Shown here one piece after another: positions 60,847 to 64,000 of a DNA stretch of 64,000 bases (position 1 is its first letter; every line of letters begins with the position of its first letter). The notes below the pieces were generated by a model that searched no databases, was not told the origin of the DNA, and saw only the letters and a program-made list of their open reading frames with translations. Source of the stretch: CAVQLX01 sp963811605 (GTDB taxonomy: Bacteria; Desulfobacterota; Binatia; DP-6); contig CAWESA010000010.1 in assembly GCA_963811605.1 (NCBI GenBank), forward strand, positions 806,001 through 870,000. The letters run 5' to 3'. Made by a program: the position numbers and the translations under genes.

Positions 60847-63591
60847 GTGGGGCTCCGCGAGATGCCAGTGCTGGCAACGACAGGCGAAGCGAAGAACGGG
60901 CTCCCGCTCGTCCCCGCCGCCCCGGTCACGTGGAGCGCACGACGTCCGCTACGCTGGTTGGGCGAGCGCTGGCCGACGCTCCTGGCGCTCGCCGTAGCGC
61001 TGCCCATCGCGGTGCCGACATTTCGGGGCACGCTCGACTGGATCGGCCAGCCGTTCCCGGGCTTCTTCGTGATGGGGAACCGTGTCGTCCCGACCGTCGG
61101 TCTCTACAGCTGGACCGGGCTCGGGGGCGGCGTCCCGTTCCACGCCCGCGTGATGGCGGTCGATGGCGCGCCCATCGCGAGCAACGCGGACGTCTACCGG
61201 ATGGTGGCGGAACGGCCCGTCGGGACGCCCATGGGCTTCACGCTCGAGAAGGGCGGCCACACCTTCACGCGGACGATCCCGAGCATGCGGTTCGGCCTCC
61301 GTGACTGGTGGCTCACGGTCGGCCTGTTCGCCGTCTTCGGCGTCTTCTCGATCGCGATGGGCACGATCGTGGGAGTGCTCCAGCCGCGGCTCCGCGCCGC
61401 GCACGCGTTCCTCATCCAGGGCATCCTGACCGGTCTCTATGCGCTCACCGGCTCCGCGCTCTACCACCCCGCCCTCGAGCCGCTGTCGCGCCTGCACCAC
61501 CTCGCCCAGGGACTGTTCCCGGCGGCGTTCATCCACCTGGGGCTCACGTTTCCGGTGACGCGCGAGTTCGTGCGGCGGGAGCCCGCGTGGCTGCTGGCGC
61601 CCTACGTGGTCGGCGCGCTGATCAGTCTCTGGGTGTACACGAGCTTCTACGGCGAACATCCGAACACGCTCCCGCTCTACGTCAGCTACCTCTGGGCTGC
61701 GTTGGCGATCGGTATCCTGATCGCGCTCGTCGCCTACGCCTACCGAGAGAATCGCACGCCGATGGTTCGCCACCAGCTGCGCATCGTCCTCCCGGGTCTG
61801 GTGGCGGGCACGGGGCTCGGGTTCGTCGGCTACCTGGACAACATGCGTGCGGGCGGCTCGTTCCCGATCAACCTGATCGCGATCGCACCCTTCGTCTTCT
61901 ACGCGTCGGTCGCCTACGCGATCGCGCGCCGCGAGCTGTTCGACGTCGACACCTTCATCCGCCAGAGCGTCGTCTACCTGACGCTCACCGCCATGATCAC
62001 GCTGCTCTACGTCGTCACGGTCACCGCGATCGGGCTCCTCAGCCCCGGGGCTGCCGGCGACTTCCGGCCCCTGGACGTCGCCTTCGTGGTCGCCATCGCC
62101 CTGCTGTTCCAGCCGCTGCGCGGCGCCGCGCAGCGTGTCGTCGATCGCACCTTCTTTCGCAACCGCCCCGATTACCGGGCCATCGTGCACGACGTTAGCA
62201 CCGCCCTGCCGGCGCTCCTCGACCTGGACCGCATCCTGGCCACGGTCGAGACGACGCTGCGGCAGGGATTCCAGCTCCGTTCGCTCGCGGTCGTCCTCTG
62301 GCCGGACGACGGCAGCCGCCTCTGGCGCTACGAGCGGCGGATCGATCGTCTGTGCGAGCACCTCGGTCCGCCACTCGAAGGGTTGCGCGCATTCCTCGAG
62401 CGCGAACCGGGACGAGTCTGGATGGTTCCCGATGCAGAGCTGGCGGTGCCCGATGCCTCGACGGCGAGCGACATCGACGAAGCCGCACAGGCGGAGCTCG
62501 TGGACATCGGCGCCGTGCTGGTGCTGCCGATCGCCGCCGGCGAGACGCTCCTGGGCGCCCTGGCCGTCGGCCCGCGCGCGGGAGGCGTGCCCTTCAGCGC
62601 CGCCGACCTCGATCTGCTCGGGACCGTCGCTGCGCAGGCCAGCATCGCGATCCAGAATGCGCTCTCCTATCGTCAGGTGCAGGACGCCCGCGGCCGGCTC
62701 GAGGAGCGGGTCCGGGAGCGCACGGCCGAGCTCGAGCGCTCGACGGCCGAGCTCGAGGTGTCCAACGCAGAGCTGGCGCGGTCCAAGCTCGATCTCGAGA
62801 CGGCACTCGAGGAGCTGCGCTCGACGCAGGCGCAGCTGCTGCAGACGGAGAAGCTGGCGTCGCTCGGACAGCTCGTCGCGGGCGTGGCCCACGAGATCAA
62901 CAATCCCGTGACCTTCATCGTGGGGAACATCGAGCCCATCCAGGACGAGCTCGACGTGATCGAGACGTGCGCCGGACACCACCGTGACGCCGACCTGGCC
63001 TCCGCCGCGCAGCGGATCGGTCGCATGGTGGGACTCATCCGCGAGGGCGCCGAGCGCACCGCAGGAATCGTGCAGGACCTGCGCACGTTCTCCCGCGTCG
63101 GCGGGGCGGTCCCGCATCCCACCGACGTGAACGAAGGCATGGACGTCACCGTCCGCCTCCTGCGCCCCAAGTGGGGCAGCCGGGTCATGATCCATCGCGA
63201 CTACGGCACCCTGCCGGCCGTGCTCGTGGTGCCCGGCCAGCTGAATCAGGTCTTCATGAACCTGCTCGCGAACGCCTGCGATGCCATCGCCGATCGGGGG
63301 AACATCTGGATCGCCACCTTCCACGAGGACGAGCACGTCCGGGTGACGATCCGCGACGACGGCTCCGGCATCGCCCCCGAGCACATGGGTCGCATCTTCG
63401 ATCCCTTCTTCACGACCAAGCCGCAGGGACAAGGGACCGGCCTCGGGCTGGCGATCACCTACGGCATCGTCCAGGCCCACGCCGGGCGTGTCGAGGTGGA
63501 GAGTCGGCCCGGGGAGGGCACGACCGTCAGCGTGGTCTTGCCGGTGCATCCGCCTGCCACCCCCGCACCCGCACCGGAAGGAGGCGTCTGA
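60847..63591 (+). CDS. Membrane sensor histidine kinase
   Basis: A 914-residue protein. After a first membrane helix near residue 45, a PDZ-like periplasmic segment (RVMAVDGAPIASNADVYRMV) and about seven membrane helices (about 155-410) precede a GAF domain (about 440-620), a coiled coil (about 620-670) and the kinase core. The phospho-site is His682 in GVAHEINNP. ATPase motifs are NLLANACDAIAD, DDGSGIAPEHMGRIFDPFFT and GTGLGLAITYGIVQAHAG. The start may be GTG 60847, as used here, or ATG 60862. It follows a PhcB-like methyltransferase and its stop overlaps the response regulator start by one base, the order expected of a signal synthase, sensor and regulator set. The signal it senses is not known. 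Confidence 0.93.
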   Translation: MGLREMPVLATTGEAKNGLPLVPAAPVTWSARRPLRWLGERWPTLLALAVALPIAVPTFRGTLDWIGQPFPGFFVMGNRVVPTVGLYSWTGLGGGVPFHARVMAVDGAPIASNADVYRMVAERPVGTPMGFTLEKGGHTFTRTIPSMRFGLRDWWLTVGLFAVFGVFSIAMGTIVGVLQPRLRAAHAFLIQGILTGLYALTGSALYHPALEPLSRLHHLAQGLFPAAFIHLGLTFPVTREFVRREPAWLLAPYVVGALISLWVYTSFYGEHPNTLPLYVSYLWAALAIGILIALVAYAYRENRTPMVRHQLRIVLPGLVAGTGLGFVGYLDNMRAGGSFPINLIAIAPFVFYASVAYAIARRELFDVDTFIRQSVVYLTLTAMITLLYVVTVTAIGLLSPGAAGDFRPLDVAFVVAIALLFQPLRGAAQRVVDRTFFRNRPDYRAIVHDVSTALPALLDLDRILATVETTLRQGFQLRSLAVVLWPDDGSRLWRYERRIDRLCEHLGPPLEGLRAFLEREPGRVWMVPDAELAVPDASTASDIDEAAQAELVDIGAVLVLPIAAGETLLGALAVGPRAGGVPFSAADLDLLGTVAAQASIAIQNALSYRQVQDARGRLEERVRERTAELERSTAELEVSNAELARSKLDLETALEELRSTQAQLLQTEKLASLGQLVAGVAHEINNPVTFIVGNIEPIQDELDVIETCAGHHRDADLASAAQRIGRMVGLIREGAERTAGIVQDLRTFSRVGGAVPHPTDVNEGMDVTVRLLRPKWGSRVMIHRDYGTLPAVLVVPGQLNQVFMNLLANACDAIADRGNIWIATFHEDEHVRVTIRDDGSGIAPEHMGRIFDPFFTTKPQGQGTGLGLAITYGIVQAHAGRVEVESRPGEGTTVSVVLPVHPPATPAPAPEGGV

Positions 63592-64000
63592 TGGTCGACG
63601 TCCAGTCCTCGATCCTGTACGTCGACGACGAGCCGGCGGCACTCGCAACCTTCGAGAACAACTTCGCCCGGGAGTTCCGGGTAGTGACGGTCCAGAGCGG
63701 GCCCGAGGCGCTGCGGCGCGTGCGCGAGGAGACCTTCGCCGTCCTGGTGGCGGACCAGCGCATGCCGGAGATGCATGGTGTCGAGGTGATCGAGCAGGCA
63801 CGCGCCATCCGGCCGCACATCGTGCCCATCATCCTCACCGGCTACACGGATTCCGAGTCGCTCAAGCAGGCGATCAACCGCGCCGGTGTCTTCCACTACG
63901 TCGACAAGCCCTGGAAGCGCGACGAGCTGGGGCACGTGCTCCGGCGCGCGCTCGATCACCATCGCCTGACCGTGGAGAACGAGCGCCTGACACGCGAGCT
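63591..64000 (+). CDS. Response regulator, PhcR/PhcQ-like receiver, runs off the window
   Basis: The first 136 residues are seen. A receiver domain with ILYVDDEPAALATFENNF, VLVADQRMPEMHGVEVIEQA (phospho-acceptor Asp in ADQRMP) and the FHYVDKPWKRDEL Lys segment is followed by the start of a coiled helix (DHHRLTVENERLTREL). The DQRMP and KPW variants are typical of receivers of the RpfG/PhcQ/PhcR type that carry an HD-GYP, kinase or helical output; the output domain lies beyond base 64000. AAGGAGG stands 7 bases before the ATG, which overlaps the kinase stop (TGATG). Confidence 0.88.
   Translation, partial: MVDVQSSILYVDDEPAALATFENNFAREFRVVTVQSGPEALRRVREETFAVLVADQRMPEMHGVEVIEQARAIRPHIVPIILTGYTDSESLKQAINRAGVFHYVDKPWKRDELGHVLRRALDHHRLTVENERLTRE

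Noticed and set aside
1..64000. tRNA, rRNA, riboswitch, CRISPR or phage genes
   Set aside because: None could be recognised by reading both strands; a tRNAscan/Infernal run would be the proper test.

Overview
This is a high-GC window with tightly packed genes on both strands. No rRNA, tRNA or CRISPR array is visible. The gene content points to an uncultured Gram-negative bacterium of the deltaproteobacterial/Binatota kind. That placement is inferred from style: many exported Cys-rich proteins, DUF1800, multihaem cytochromes, disintegrin-like Cys repeats, lipoproteins, a Tat substrate, and CTTGACA-type promoters with degenerate -10 boxes. No marker gene fixes it.

Layout. 1-9.8 kb: an exported DUF1800 protein, an MBL-fold hydrolase, the helicase HrpB, a MazF-type toxin with its antitoxin, a USP/CBS protein and a hydantoinase A subunit. 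10-21.5 kb: an L,D-transpeptidase lipoprotein, a GST, a serine hydrolase, YjbQ, a pirin/LysR pair, a GNAT, a cytochrome relic, RidA and hydantoinase B (HyuA and HyuB lie about 7.3 kb apart), a LuxR-type response regulator and an exported protein. 21.7-28.7 kb: a hybrid sensor kinase, then an outer-membrane barrel gene and a propeller/Cys-repeat gene, both broken by many small frameshifts. 28.6-33.5 kb: trehalose synthesis (otsB divergent from otsA) with a Tat-exported GH94-like enzyme coupled to otsA. 33.6-39.5 kb: three exported genes in a row (a beta-helix protein, a five-haem cytochrome and a one-haem cytochrome with an Ig-like domain), all sharing a Cys-rich helical module. 39.6-46.7 kb: a cyclopropane synthase-like enzyme with a membrane partner, then a minus-strand run of exported proteins and lipoproteins.

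46.7-55.9 kb is a five-gene minus-strand operon. Every gene carries a cohesin-like domain, and the first and last genes also end in a Cys-rich dockerin-like module. The first gene has four nearly identical 465-bp repeats and seven Cys repeats. Much of the operon is dense with frameshifts, although gene spacing and ribosome sites are intact.

56.2-64 kb is the most interesting part. A methyltransferase resembling the PhcB family (3-hydroxy fatty acid methyl ester signal synthesis) is followed by a membrane sensor kinase and a response regulator, the order of a Phc-type cell-cell signalling locus. The methyltransferase-kinase unit is duplicated. The left kinase copy survives only as its N-terminus. 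An intact IS66-type element with 8-bp target duplications and a decayed IS110 fragment lie in the duplication. The functional assignment is inference from motifs and gene order.
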